Part shown: positions 1 to 9,137 of the stretch, one piece after another
Layout of the letters: the number at the start of each line of letters is the position of its first letter
Numbering within the stretch: the stretch's first letter is position 1
Source: Atlantibacter hermannii
GTDB taxonomy: Bacteria; Pseudomonadota; Gammaproteobacteria; Enterobacterales; Enterobacteriaceae
DNA length: 64,000 nt
Assembly (NCBI GenBank): GCA_900635495.1
Contig: LR134136.1
Location: 3,844,001 to 3,908,000 of the forward strand
Direction: 5' to 3'
Position numbers and translations under genes: made by a program
The notes under the pieces: generated by a model
What the model saw: only the letters and a program-made list of their open reading frames with translations
The model's database searches: none
What the model was told of the DNA's origin: nothing

Positions 1-989
1 CCGGTACCCGCATCCAGCGTCACATGCTCGCCGAGGATGGCTGGCACGTCGAAGTCCAGGAACGGGTGCTGGAAGCGCAGCAGTTCAAGCGCATCGCCTT
101 TCACAGTGCCCAGCATGGTGAAATCGGTGATACCGGCGCGTTTCATCACGCTGTCGACCAGATCTTTCGCCAGAATCAGCGCCTGGCCGTCAACCTGTAC
201 CAGCGCATACTCGATATCCGCATGCAGGGAGATAGCGCGGTTCGCAGGCAGGGTCCACGGCGTGGTGGTCCAGATAACCAGTGAAATCGGGCCAGTCACG
301 TCGCTTACGCCGAATTTGGCTTTTACTGCGTCCACATCGACCGCGTGGAACGTCACATCGATAGACGGCGACGTTTTGTCGTAATACTCAACTTCGGCTT
401 CCGCCAGCGCGGAACGGCAGTCAACGCACCAGTGCACCGGTTTGGCGCCTTTATGCAGATGGCCGTTGCCGATGATTTTACCGAGTGCACGGATGATATT
501 GGCTTCGGTTTTGAAGTCCATGGTCAGGTACGGGTGCGACCAGTCGCCCAGTACGCCCAGACGGATGAAGTCAGCGCGCTGGCCTTCAACCTGCTCGGCG
601 GCATATTTACGGCAGGCTGCGCGGAACTCGGCAGCAGACACTTTCTCGCCCGGCTTACCAATCAACTGCTCAACTTTCAGCTCGATCGGCAGGCCGTGGC
701 AATCCCATCCCGGTACATACGGGGAGTCATAACCCGCCAGCCCTTTGGATTTGATAATAATGTCTTTCAGAATCTTATTAACCGAGTGACCAATATGAAT
801 GCTGCCATTCGCATAAGGAGGGCCATCATGCAGAATGAAGGTTTTTTTGCCTTTTTTCGCCGCACGGATGATGCCGTACAGATCATCATCAGTCCAACGC
901 GCCAGCATTCCCGGTTCGCGTTTGGCGAGGTCGCCACGCATAGGGAACCCTGTTTCCGGCAAATTCAGGGTAGATTTATAGTCACTCAT
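1..989 (-). CDS. ileS: Isoleucyl-tRNA synthetase, N-terminal part (cut by window edge)
   Basis: Cytoplasmic class Ia aminoacyl-tRNA synthetase that charges tRNA-Ile. The first 329 codons are present, starting at ATG 989 (MSDYKSTLNL); the rest lies left of base 1. The ATP-binding signature PYANGSIHIGH is at about residues 58-68, with HIGH at 65-68. The later residues run into the editing domain (WTTTPWTLPANRAI), which hydrolyses mischarged Val-tRNA. It lies 54 bp downstream of ribF on the same strand, the usual enterobacterial ribF-ileS-lspA order. Reading frame intact. Confidence 0.97.
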   Translation of the reverse strand, partial: MSDYKSTLNLPETGFPMRGDLAKREPGMLARWTDDDLYGIIRAAKKGKKTFILHDGPPYANGSIHIGHSVNKILKDIIIKSKGLAGYDSPYVPGWDCHGLPIELKVEQLIGKPGEKVSAAEFRAACRKYAAEQVEGQRADFIRLGVLGDWSHPYLTMDFKTEANIIRALGKIIGNGHLHKGAKPVHWCVDCRSALAEAEVEYYDKTSPSIDVTFHAVDVDAVKAKFGVSDVTGPISLVIWTTTPWTLPANRAISLHADIEYALVQVDGQALILAKDLVDSVMKRAGITDFTMLGTVKGDALELLRFQHPFLDFDVPAILGEHVTLDAGT

Positions 990-1043
990 TAGATTCTCGG
1001 TTCCGTATTTCGGTTTGATAAACACCAACAGGCCTAAAGCCGG

Positions 1044-2003
1044 CTAACTGGTCTTGTTTTCCATTGTCTGGCGGGTAGCCAACCCAAAAAATTCGCGGGC
1101 CGTTACGACATCTCTGGCGATTTGCGCTTTCAGTTCATCAAGCGATGCAAACCGCTGCTCATTACGTATTTTTTTACGCAACACAACATCTATATGGCGT
1201 CCGTAGAGGTCCATTGCAATGTCCAGCAGATGAACTTCAAGCTGCTGGCGCATGCCCTGCACCGTCGGGCGTGTGCCGATATTCGCGACACCAGGCAGCG
1301 GCTTATCGCCAAGCCCTCTCACTTCAACCGCATAGACCCCTTTCACCGGGGAAACCTGACGGCGCAGCGGTAAGTTCGCCGTCGGGAAGCCGATGGTCCT
1401 GCCGAGTTCATCGCCATGAACCACGCGGCCTGAAATCATAAACGGATGGCCAAGTAATTTTTCCGCCTTTTCCAGCTCATCTTCCGCCAGCGCCTGACGC
1501 ACCGCAGTACTGCTGACGCGTACGCCGCCATGGCAGAATGTTTGCGTGCTGGTGACGTTAAAGCCAAACTCCTGGCCAGCCTTTTGTAATAACAAGAAAT
1601 CCCCCTGACGGCCAGCGCCAAAGCGGAAATCATCCCCCACCGCCAGAAACTGAACGCCGAGGTGTTGCACCAGCAGATCGCTGACGAACGCCTGGGCGGT
1701 GAGCGCAGCGAAACGGCGATCGAACCGGACGCACAGGACATAATCCACATCCGATTGGGCCAGATACTTCAGCTTTTCCCGCAGTCGGGTAAGCCGCGCC
1801 GGGGCTTTATCCGCCGCAAACAGTTCAAGCGGCTGAGGCTCGAATATCATCACCATGACCGGCAGGTTGCGACGACGGCCTTCTTCGCGCAATCCGGCAA
1901 GCAACGCCTGATGGCCGAGATGTACGCCATCGAAGTTACCAATTGTGAGGACACAACCACGGTGTTCGGGGGTCAGATTGTGAATGCCGCGTATCAGCTT
2001 CAT
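1044..2003 (-). CDS. ribF: Bifunctional riboflavin kinase / FMN adenylyltransferase
   Basis: Converts riboflavin to FMN and FMN to FAD in the cytoplasm. 319 residues, close to the usual 313. The N-terminal nucleotidyltransferase domain shows TIGNFDGVHLGH near residues 20-31. The C-terminal flavokinase domain shows GRTIGFPTANL. The ATG at 2003 is the natural start. It is divergent from rpsT and followed by ileS after 54 bp, as in E. coli, so they are probably co-transcribed. Confidence 0.96.
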   Translation of the reverse strand: MKLIRGIHNLTPEHRGCVLTIGNFDGVHLGHQALLAGLREEGRRRNLPVMVMIFEPQPLELFAADKAPARLTRLREKLKYLAQSDVDYVLCVRFDRRFAALTAQAFVSDLLVQHLGVQFLAVGDDFRFGAGRQGDFLLLQKAGQEFGFNVTSTQTFCHGGVRVSSTAVRQALAEDELEKAEKLLGHPFMISGRVVHGDELGRTIGFPTANLPLRRQVSPVKGVYAVEVRGLGDKPLPGVANIGTRPTVQGMRQQLEVHLLDIAMDLYGRHIDVVLRKKIRNEQRFASLDELKAQIARDVVTAREFFGLATRQTMENKTS

Positions 2004-2328
2004 GACAGGCTCAACAGGGTGAAAATCGTCGGATTATAGCGTGTACCGCTCTCAAGGTTAACCTACGATTGTCGATACGGCCGATAAACCCGTGCTTTTG
2101 TGCCACTTAGCGCCTGAGATGCCAAATCACGGCGCGCCTTTACTATTTTTGTCCCCGAAAGACTGTATTCGTGCGCCGCAAGCTGATAGAATCCTGCGCC
2201 ATCACTACGTAACGAGTGTCGCTTCATTAACGGCGCTTATTTGCACAAATCCATTGACAAAACGGGCTAAGAGGGCATATTCCTCGGCCTTTGAATTGTC
2301 CATATAGATCATATTTGGGAGTTGGACC
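2004..2328. promoter_or_regulatory. ribF-rpsT divergent intergenic region with rpsT promoter
   Basis: No convincing gene lies here. On the + strand TTGACA (2254-2259) and CATATT (2276-2281), 16 bp apart, form a sigma-70 promoter whose surroundings closely resemble the known proximal rpsT promoter of E. coli. A Shine-Dalgarno GGGAG (2317-2321) sits 7 bases before the TTG start of rpsT. The small E. coli gene yaaY, which occupies this interval there, is not recognisable. A 71-codon open frame at 2092-2307 has no ribosome binding site or familiar sequence. Confidence 0.7.
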
Positions 2329-2592
2329 TTGGCTAATATCAAATCAGCTAAGAAGCGCGCCGTTCAGTCTGAAAAGGCTCGCAAACACAACGCTAGCCGT
2401 CGTTCTATGATGCGTACTTTCATCAAGAAAGTATACGCAGCAATCGAATCTGGCGACAAAGCAGCAGCACAGAACGCATTCAATGAAATGCAACCGATCG
2501 TGGATCGTCAGGCCGCTAAAGGTCTGATCCACAAAAACAAAGCAGCGCGTCATAAGGCTAACCTGACCGCGCAGATCAACAAACTGGCTTAA
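2329..2592 (+). CDS. rpsT: 30S ribosomal protein S20
   Basis: Primary rRNA-binding protein of the small subunit. 87 residues, very basic and Ala-rich, MANIKSAKKRAVQSEKARKH at the N-terminus. It starts with TTG at 2329, as in E. coli, where the weak start codon is linked to translational autoregulation by S20. GGGAG 7 bases upstream supports that start. Opposite strand to ribF and nhaR, followed by a strong terminator. Confidence 0.98.
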   Translation: MANIKSAKKRAVQSEKARKHNASRRSMMRTFIKKVYAAIESGDKAAAQNAFNEMQPIVDRQAAKGLIHKNKAARHKANLTAQINKLA

Positions 2593-2614
2593 TCGCTCGT
2601 TGTTGACGCTTTGC

Positions 2615-2646
2615 AAAAAAAGACCCGCTTAACGCGGGTTTTTTTA
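2615..2646. terminator. Bidirectional terminator between rpsT and nhaR
   Basis: A six-base-pair stem ACCCGC/GCGGGT (2623-2628 and 2634-2639) with a 5-base loop. It is followed by a T-run on the + strand and preceded by an A-run (2615-2621), so it can stop both rpsT and the converging nhaR transcript. Confidence 0.9.
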
Positions 2647-2656
2647 TGCCTGCCAT

Positions 2657-3553
2657 TTAGTCTGGCATGGTAAACAGGGACGAGTAATCCCGGTTACAGA
2701 TACGCTGCACCGCAGGATGCTGGATCATGCGCTCGGCAAAAATGGCGTGATACTCCTCCATCACGTTTTCAATCCGCCCTATTTCCACCACCGTCTTATC
2801 GTCGAAAAAATCCTGGGTATAGAGCGTCGGCGCGACAAAAATCGCATCATGCGCACAGCCGAAGGCTTTCATCAGCGCGGCATCGTCAAACTCGCCGAGA
2901 ATTTCAATATTCAACGCCTGTGAGTTAAGCCAGTTCAGGACTTTACGACCAAGCATTGAACGCCGACCGGGAATTAATAGTCTGCGCTCTTCAAGGCAGG
3001 CTGGAAATGGCTTATCCGGCCCGGGAGACTGGCACCAGAAACTCACGCCGCATTCGCCGATTTTGACGGAGAACAGCCCCTCCTGCTGAGTGGAGTCAAT
3101 GGGGCAATCGGAAATAATCATATCCAGCTTATGTTGACTCAACTGCTCCAGCAGCATTTCATGCGTCGACTCGAAGCAGCGTAGATGGATTTGTTCATCT
3201 TCCACCACGGCGGCATCCAGTACGCCGCTGACCAGACGTTTTGAAAGCGCATCCGCCACGCCAACGTCAAACAACAGGTGTGATTCCTTGCGGTAATTGA
3301 CGATATCCAGCATTTCCTGGCTGAGCGTAAACATCCGGTCGGCATAGCGGAAAACCAATTCCCCAAGTTCACTCGGCTCAATGCCACGCCCTTTACGCTT
3401 AAACAACTTGCCCTGCAGCCGCTCCTCAAGCGCTTTGATTTGCCCGGTGATGGTTTGCGGGGTGAGATATAACGCTTCCGCCGCCCCTACCACCGAGCCT
3501 TCTTTATAAACGTGCCAGAAGTAATAAAGGTGATTGTAGTTAATATGTGACAT
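2657..3553 (-). CDS. nhaR: LysR-family activator of nhaA
   Basis: Na+-responsive LysR-type activator of nhaA. 298 residues against about 301 in E. coli. The N-terminal helix-turn-helix region covers residues 1-60 (AAEALYLTPQTITGQIKALE), followed by the LysR effector domain. It starts 60 bp downstream of the nhaA stop on the same strand, the standard nhaA-nhaR unit. Frame intact. Confidence 0.96.
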   Translation of the reverse strand: MSHINYNHLYYFWHVYKEGSVVGAAEALYLTPQTITGQIKALEERLQGKLFKRKGRGIEPSELGELVFRYADRMFTLSQEMLDIVNYRKESHLLFDVGVADALSKRLVSGVLDAAVVEDEQIHLRCFESTHEMLLEQLSQHKLDMIISDCPIDSTQQEGLFSVKIGECGVSFWCQSPGPDKPFPACLEERRLLIPGRRSMLGRKVLNWLNSQALNIEILGEFDDAALMKAFGCAHDAIFVAPTLYTQDFFDDKTVVEIGRIENVMEEYHAIFAERMIQHPAVQRICNRDYSSLFTMPD

Positions 3554-3613
3554 ATCGCTTTCGCTCCCTGATTAATAGTTATGTTCGGCAAGAACGCTTC
3601 CTTGTCCTTTCAT

Positions 3614-4801
3614 TCAGGCGCGGGCAGCCGCGCCTGAATAACGTGTCCGTAACAGGCCATAGCCTGTGATTGCCGCCAGTAGCGAGCCGATAAGAATACC
3701 CAGTTTTGCCCACGTGATAAGCCCGGGATCGGCATCTCCAAATGCCAGCGAGGCGATGAAAATAGACATCGTAAAACCAATGCCGCAGAGCACGCCAACC
3801 GCCATGATTTCCTTAAACGATGTGTCTTTGGGTAATGAAGCCAGTTTCAGCTTCATGGCCAGAAGGCAGAACAAACCGATGCCCAAAGGTTTACCGATTA
3901 GCAATCCGGCAATTATGCCAAGCGGCAGCAAGGAGGTCAGCCCTTCCAGGGTGACGCCCTGAAGCGACACGCCCGCATTGGCAAAAGCAAACAGCGGCAA
4001 AATCAAAAACGCGACCCAGGGGTGCAAAATGTGCTCCAGCGATCTGGCCGGAGAACGCCCGTTGTGTGCTTTAAGCGGGATAAAGAAACCAATCACCACA
4101 CCCGCCAGTGTGGCATGAATGCCGGATTTCAGTACCGCTGTCCAGAGTACGACGCCCGCCAGGATATAAATACCGGTCCGGCGAACATTCATCATATTTA
4201 ATAATGCTAAAACGGTAATTGCCCCGGCTGCCACCGTCAGCGATAACATCGATAGCTGGCTGGTGTAAAACAGCGCGATAATGATAATCGCCCCTAAATC
4301 ATCAATAATCGCCAGCGCCATCAGAAACACTTTCAGCGCGGGCGGCACACGGTTGCCAAGCAATGCGAGCACACCAAGCGCAAAGGCGATATCGGTGGCT
4401 GCAGGGATTGCCCACCCTTCACGGGCTACGGGATCCTGGAAGTTAAACATCAGGTATACCGCCGCCGGGACCACCATCCCGCCCAATGCGGCAATCGCCG
4501 GAAACGCAGCCTGACGGCGGCTGGCAAGCGAACCCTCCAACAGCTCCCGCTTCACTTCGAGACCAATCAACAAAAAGAAGATCGCCATCAAGGCGTCGTT
4601 AATCCATAACAGCAGATTTTTGTTGATCTCAAGCGCGCCTACCCGTAGTTCAACCGGGGTACTCAGGAATTGTTGATAAGCTGAGTGCGTGCTTTCCATG
4701 TTGGCGAAAATCATGGCCAGCGCGGCGGCAATAATCAGTAAAATACCACCCGAGGCCTCGTTAGCCAGAAAACGTTGAATCATCTTGGACATATTGAGCA
4801 C
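3614..4801 (-). CDS. nhaA: Na+/H+ antiporter NhaA
   Basis: Inner-membrane electrogenic antiporter that exchanges two protons for one Na+ or Li+ and is needed under salt and alkaline stress. 395 residues, about 12 membrane segments. The ion-binding Asp pair is visible in LMALAIIDDLGAIIIIALF, matching D163/D164 of E. coli. Upstream of nhaR on the same strand. The 229 bp between nhaA and dnaJ hold the nhaA promoter region and the dnaJ terminator. Confidence 0.97.
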   Translation of the reverse strand: MLNMSKMIQRFLANEASGGILLIIAAALAMIFANMESTHSAYQQFLSTPVELRVGALEINKNLLLWINDALMAIFFLLIGLEVKRELLEGSLASRRQAAFPAIAALGGMVVPAAVYLMFNFQDPVAREGWAIPAATDIAFALGVLALLGNRVPPALKVFLMALAIIDDLGAIIIIALFYTSQLSMLSLTVAAGAITVLALLNMMNVRRTGIYILAGVVLWTAVLKSGIHATLAGVVIGFFIPLKAHNGRSPARSLEHILHPWVAFLILPLFAFANAGVSLQGVTLEGLTSLLPLGIIAGLLIGKPLGIGLFCLLAMKLKLASLPKDTSFKEIMAVGVLCGIGFTMSIFIASLAFGDADPGLITWAKLGILIGSLLAAITGYGLLRTRYSGAAARA

Positions 4802-4972
4802 CTGCTTATTTTTTACATTTTATTAAACACGATATATTGTCCATCCTACCGCGCCTGACACCTCGTTAAAAACAGATTATCTCGCCACGTCAGCTCGTAA
4901 AAATCGAACAATTAAACAACTTACCGCATTCATCAGGAAACCTGCTTTTCGATTAGTGTTTGAAAAACAAAT

Positions 4973-5010
4973 AAAAAAGCCTGTTCCTACGCTGAGTAGA
5001 AACAGGCTTG
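4973..5010 (-). terminator. Terminator of the dnaK-dnaJ operon
   Basis: On the minus strand a long stem AAGCCTGTTTCTAC / GTAGGAACAGGCTT with a short loop is followed by a T-run. It lies 21 bases after the dnaJ stop codon. Confidence 0.9.
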
Positions 5011-5030
5011 TTATTACTGAAGGGTAGAAG

Positions 5031-6164
5031 TTAGCGCGTTAAGTCGTCAAAAAACTTTTTTACACCGTCGAAGAAACTTTTGGAACGCGGACTGTTTTTC
5101 TCGCCCGTTGGGCCGCCAAAACTTTCCTGTAAATCCTTCAACAGCTGTTTTTGTTTCTCGTTGAGGCCAACCGGCGTTTCAACTACCACACGGCATAACA
5201 GGTCGCCCTGAGCGCCGCCGCGTACCGATTTAACGCCTTTACCACGCATACGGAACAGTTTGCCGGTTTGCGTTTCATGCGGCACTTTCAACTTCACACG
5301 ACCATCCAGCGTAGGCACTTCAATCTCACCGCCGAGCGCCGCCATGGCGAAGTTAATCGGCACTTCGCAATAGAGGTTATTGCCTTCACGTTCGAAGATC
5401 GGATGCTGTTTCACCTGAACCTGGACGTACAGGTCGCCCGCTGGCGCGCCATGCTCGCCCGCTTCGCCCTCGCCCGCCAGACGAATACGATCGCCGGTAT
5501 CCACACCCGCAGGGATTTTCACCGACAGCGTTTTTGATTTTTCAACGCGACCATGTCCATGACACTTGGTGCACGGATCTTTAATCAACGTACCGCGGCC
5601 CTGACAGTGGGGACAGGTTTGCTGTACCGCGAAGAAACCCTGGCGCATCTGCACCTGGCCCGCACCGTGACAGGTCGGACAGGTCTGTGGCTGCGTACCC
5701 GGTTTGGCGCCGTTGCCGTGGCAAACGTCGCACTCTTCCAGCGTCGGAATGCGGATCTCTTTGGTGACGCCGCGCACCGCTTCTTCAAGGGTCAGTTCCA
5801 TGTTGTAACGCAGATCGGACCCGCGCGATGCACGCTGACGACCACGACCGCCGCCAAAGATATCGCCGAATACATCGCCGAAGATGTCGCTGAAATCTGC
5901 GCCGCCGCCGCCAAATCCGCCGCCGCCCATGCCGCCCTGCTCAAATGCCGCATGGCCGTACTGATCGTAAGCCGCGCGTTTTTGCGCGTCGGTCAGCACT
6001 TCATAAGCTTCTTTAATTTCTTTGAATTTGTCTTCAGCGTCTTTATCACCCTGGTTACGGTCCGGGTGATATTTCATTGCCAGGCGTTTGTAAGCCTTTT
6101 TGATTTCACGCTCTTCCGCATTTTTCGGAACGCCTAAAATCTCGTAATAGTCTTTTTTCGCCAT
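5031..6164 (-). CDS. dnaJ: Co-chaperone DnaJ (Hsp40)
   Basis: Delivers unfolded substrates to DnaK and stimulates its ATPase. 377 residues. J domain at 1-70 with HPD at 33-35; Gly/Phe-rich linker (GGMGGGGFGGGGADF). The zinc-binding region has four CxxCxGxG repeats (CDVCHGNG, CPTCHGAG, CPHCQGRG, CTKCHGHG), followed by the C-terminal substrate domain. Downstream of dnaK in the same heat-shock operon. Frame intact. Confidence 0.98.
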   Translation of the reverse strand: MAKKDYYEILGVPKNAEEREIKKAYKRLAMKYHPDRNQGDKDAEDKFKEIKEAYEVLTDAQKRAAYDQYGHAAFEQGGMGGGGFGGGGADFSDIFGDVFGDIFGGGRGRQRASRGSDLRYNMELTLEEAVRGVTKEIRIPTLEECDVCHGNGAKPGTQPQTCPTCHGAGQVQMRQGFFAVQQTCPHCQGRGTLIKDPCTKCHGHGRVEKSKTLSVKIPAGVDTGDRIRLAGEGEAGEHGAPAGDLYVQVQVKQHPIFEREGNNLYCEVPINFAMAALGGEIEVPTLDGRVKLKVPHETQTGKLFRMRGKGVKSVRGGAQGDLLCRVVVETPVGLNEKQKQLLKDLQESFGGPTGEKNSPRSKSFFDGVKKFFDDLTR

Positions 6165-6255
6165 TTCTTTTGTCTGCCCTTATCCCCTGTTTCATTTACG
6201 CCGCACTCGCGTTGACTCTTGAGCCACGCAAATTCACCCGGGAATACAAGAATAA

Positions 6256-6285
6256 ACGGGCGGAGAGGAATCCCTCTTCGCCCGT
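6256..6285 (-). other. Stem-loop in the dnaK-dnaJ intergenic region
   Basis: ACGGGCG...CGCCCGT with an inner six-pair extension forms a stem of about 13 pairs with a 4-base loop inside the 148-bp gap between dnaK and dnaJ. No T-run follows it, so it is more likely an RNA-processing or stability element than a full terminator. It may set the dnaK:dnaJ ratio (inference). Confidence 0.6.
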
Positions 6286-6312
6286 ATCAGTGTTTACCCG
6301 TTCAAAGGGCGA

Positions 6313-8229
6313 TTATTTCTTGTCTTTTACTTCTTCGAACTCAGCGTCGACAACATCATCATCTTTCGCATTGTTCGCTGAAGCGTCAGCCCCGCCAGCC
6401 TGCTGCTGTGCGTGTTGCTGCTGAGCGATTTCCATCAGTTTCTGGGAAACCTGCGCCAGCGCCTGCATTTTCGCTTCGATATCGGCTTTGTCTTCGCCTT
6501 TCAGCGAGGTTTCCAGCGCGCTCAGTGCAGACTCGATAGCCGTTTTGTCGTCAGCCGGCAGTTGTTCGCCTGCTTCTTCCACTTGCTTACGCGTGCTGTG
6601 CACCAGATGATCCGCCTGGTTGCGGGTCTGGACCAGCTCTTCGAACTTACGGTCAGATTCCGCGTTCGCTTCCGCTTCGCGTACCATTTTCTGGATTTCT
6701 TCCTCGTTCAGACCAGAAGAAGCCTTAATGGTAATTTTCTGCTCGCGGCCGCTGTTTTTGTCTTTCGCAGACACATGCAGAATACCGTCGGCATCGATGT
6801 CGAAAGTAACTTCGATCTGCGGCATACCGCGCGGTGCCGGGTTAATCCCGTCCAGGTTGAACTGGCCCAGAGACTTGTTATCGCTGGCACGTTTACGCTC
6901 ACCCTGCAGCACATGGATGGTTACCGCAGACTGGTTGTCTTCAGCGGTAGAGAAAACCTGGCTGTGCTTGGTCGGGATGGTGGTGTTTTTGCTGATCAGC
7001 GCCGTCATCACGCCGCCCATGGTTTCGATACCCAGAGACAGCGGGGTAACGTCCAGCAGCAGGACGTCTTTAACGTCACCGGTCAACACGCCGCCCTGAA
7101 CAGCTGCGCCAATCGCCACGGCTTCGTCCGGGTTAACGTCTTTACGCGGTTCTTTACCAAAGAACTCAGCAACTTTTTTCTGCACCATCGGCATACGGGT
7201 CTGACCACCGACCAGGATTACGTCCTGAACGTCAGATACGGACAGGCCAGCATCCTGCAGAGCAACTTTCAGCGGCTCGATAGAACGGTTCACGAGGTCT
7301 TCGACCAGGCTTTCCAGTTTCGCGCGAGTCACTTTGATGTTCATGTGTTTCGGACCGGTGGCGTCTGCAGTGATGTACGGCAGGTTCACATCGGTCTGCT
7401 GAGCGGAAGACAGTTCAATCTTCGCTTTCTCAGCGGCTTCTTTCAGACGCTGCATCGCCAGCGGATCGTTACGCAGATCGATACCCTGATCTTTCTTAAA
7501 CTCTTCCACCAGGTAGTTGATCATGCGGCTGTCGAAGTCTTCACCACCCAGGTGGGTATCACCGTTGGTTGCCAGTACTTCAAAGGTTTTTTCGCCGTCA
7601 ACGTCGTCGATTTCGATAATAGAGATATCGAAAGTACCGCCGCCCAGGTCATAAACCGCGATAGTACGGTTACCCACTTCTTTATCCAGACCGTAAGCCA
7701 GCGCGGCAGCGGTCGGTTCGTTGATGATACGTTTTACTTCCAGACCTGCGATACGACCAGCGTCTTTCGTTGCTTGGCGCTGAGCATCGTTAAAGTAAGC
7801 AGGTACGGTGATAACAGCTTCAGTTACCGGTTCGCCCAGGTAATCTTCAGCGGTTTTCTTCATTTTTTTCAGCACTTCCGCAGAGATCTGCGGCGGCGCC
7901 ATTTTCTGGCCTTTCACGTCAAGCCATGCGTCGCCATTGTCGGCGGCAATGATTTTGTACGGCATGATGGCTTCATCACGCTGCACTTCTTCATCCTGGA
8001 AGCGGCGACCGATCAGGCGTTTAATCGCGAACAGCGTGTTCTGCGGGTTAGTCACTGCCTGACGTTTAGCCGGCTGACCTACCAGAGTTTCGCCGTCCTG
8101 TGTATAAGCAATGATAGAAGGCGTGGTGCGGTCACCCTCGGCGTTTTCAAGTACGCGTGCGGTAGTACCATCCATAATCGCGACACAAGAGTTAGTCGTC
8201 CCCAGGTCGATACCAATAATTTTACCCAT
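6313..8229 (-). CDS. dnaK: Molecular chaperone DnaK (Hsp70)
   Basis: ATP-dependent chaperone that works with DnaJ and GrpE. 638 residues as in E. coli. N-terminal ATPase phosphate loop IGIDLGTTNSCVA (residues 5-17), adenosine motif region VILVGGQTRMPMV, the substrate-binding domain, and a C-terminal acidic tail ending EEVKDKK. Two sigma-32 promoters lie upstream at 8275-8303 and 8350-8380. Frame intact despite the many indels elsewhere. Confidence 0.99.
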   Translation of the reverse strand: MGKIIGIDLGTTNSCVAIMDGTTARVLENAEGDRTTPSIIAYTQDGETLVGQPAKRQAVTNPQNTLFAIKRLIGRRFQDEEVQRDEAIMPYKIIAADNGDAWLDVKGQKMAPPQISAEVLKKMKKTAEDYLGEPVTEAVITVPAYFNDAQRQATKDAGRIAGLEVKRIINEPTAAALAYGLDKEVGNRTIAVYDLGGGTFDISIIEIDDVDGEKTFEVLATNGDTHLGGEDFDSRMINYLVEEFKKDQGIDLRNDPLAMQRLKEAAEKAKIELSSAQQTDVNLPYITADATGPKHMNIKVTRAKLESLVEDLVNRSIEPLKVALQDAGLSVSDVQDVILVGGQTRMPMVQKKVAEFFGKEPRKDVNPDEAVAIGAAVQGGVLTGDVKDVLLLDVTPLSLGIETMGGVMTALISKNTTIPTKHSQVFSTAEDNQSAVTIHVLQGERKRASDNKSLGQFNLDGINPAPRGMPQIEVTFDIDADGILHVSAKDKNSGREQKITIKASSGLNEEEIQKMVREAEANAESDRKFEELVQTRNQADHLVHSTRKQVEEAGEQLPADDKTAIESALSALETSLKGEDKADIEAKMQALAQVSQKLMEIAQQQHAQQQAGGADASANNAKDDDVVDAEFEEVKDKK

Positions 8230-8274
8230 CTAAACGTCTCCACTAAAAATTCGTCATTATGTGGTTGTGAATCT

Positions 8275-8303
8275 GTAATAAGGGCGAAACCGTCGGTTTC
8301 AAC
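8275..8303 (-). promoter_or_regulatory. dnaK P2 sigma-32 (heat shock) promoter
   Basis: On the minus strand TTGAAAC (8296-8302) and a -10 region CGCCCTTATTA (8276-8286) match the E. coli dnaK P2 promoter and the sigma-32 consensus CTTGAA / CCCCAT-T. It lies about 50 bp before the dnaK start codon. Confidence 0.8.
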
Positions 8304-8349
8304 TGCCCCATCATTATTTTTCACGTCCACTCACTGCGGTTGACTACAA

Positions 8350-8380
8350 GATGGGGTCGTATCGCCGGGCATCAAGGGGC
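8350..8380 (-). promoter_or_regulatory. dnaK P1 sigma-32 (heat shock) promoter
   Basis: On the minus strand CTTGATG (8370-8376) and CCCCAT (8351-8356), separated by 13 bases, reproduce the E. coli dnaK P1 promoter almost exactly. This is the principal heat-shock promoter of dnaKJ. Confidence 0.9.
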
Positions 8381-8518
8381 ACCAGGTAAAAATTTTTTCT
8401 TTTACCTGTGCAGATCATAGACGGCGGCATATTGCCTGATTATTATGCCGCGCCCGACACGGATCACACTTTCTGGCGGCGGGTATTTATATCTCTATTA
8501 CGAACGTTTTGAGGATTT

Positions 8519-9084
8519 ATGGGCAACACTAAGTTGGCTAACCCCGCACCGCTGGGATTAATGGGTTTCGGCATGACCACTATTCTGCTTAACCTGCACA
8601 ATATCGGTCTTTTCCCGCTGGACGGCATCATCCTGGCGATGGGGATTTTCTACGGCGGTATCGCGCAAATTTTCGCGGGCCTGCTGGAGTTTAAAAAGGG
8701 AATACTTTCGGTTTGACCGCCTTTACCTCCTACGGCTCTTTTTGGCTCACGCTGGTTGCAATCCTGCTGATGCCGAAAATGGGTCTGACAGAGGCGGCAA
8801 ATGGTCACTTCCTGGGCGTTTATTTAGCCATTTGGGGCGTGTTTACCCTGTTTATGTTCTTCGGCACCCTGAAAGGCGCGCGCGTACTGCAATTCGTGTT
8901 CTTTAGCCTGACCGTGCTGTTTGCGCTCCTGGCCGTTGGTCACCTGGCAGACAACGAAAGCATCGTACACATCGCGGGCTGGATTGGCCTGATCTGCGGC
9001 GCAAGCGCCATTTATCTGGCGATGGGCGAAGTGCTTAACGAACAATATGGCCGCACCGTCCTGCCAATTGGCGAGCAACACTAA
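8519..9084 (+). CDS. satP: Succinate/acetate-proton symporter SatP (YaaH), frameshifted
   Basis: AceTr/GPR1-FUN34-YaaH family inner-membrane carrier for acetate and succinate, normally 188 residues with six membrane spans. The first 62 codons (MGNTKLANPAPLGLMGFGMT) and the last 125 (LTAFTSYGSFWLTLVA to GRTVLPIGEQH) are both present and closely match the family, but they are in different frames. One G is missing in the G-run at about 8698-8701; replacing it gives an uninterrupted protein. Most likely a sequencing error, since the remainder is perfectly conserved. Confidence 0.93.
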
Positions 9085-9108
9085 GACTTTCTGGCATTAA
9101 TCAGTTCA

Positions 9109-9137
9109 ACGGCTGCCGTCTGGCGGCCGTTTTTTTT
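9109..9137 (+). terminator. satP terminator
   Basis: Stem ACGGCTGCC / GGCGGCCGT (9109-9117, 9122-9130) followed by seven T. The T-run overlaps the stop codon of the converging zinc-ribbon gene. Confidence 0.9.

Noticed and set aside
345..992. 215-codon open frame opposite ileS
   Set aside because: Antisense to a conserved synthetase domain; sequence has no protein-family character.
2092..2307. 71-codon open frame before rpsT, at the yaaY position
   Set aside because: No similarity to yaaY, no Shine-Dalgarno, and it overlaps the rpsT promoter.
6412..8343. 643-codon open frame on the + strand opposite dnaK
   Set aside because: Shadow of a highly expressed, codon-biased gene; no ribosome binding site and no recognisable domain, while dnaK is certain.
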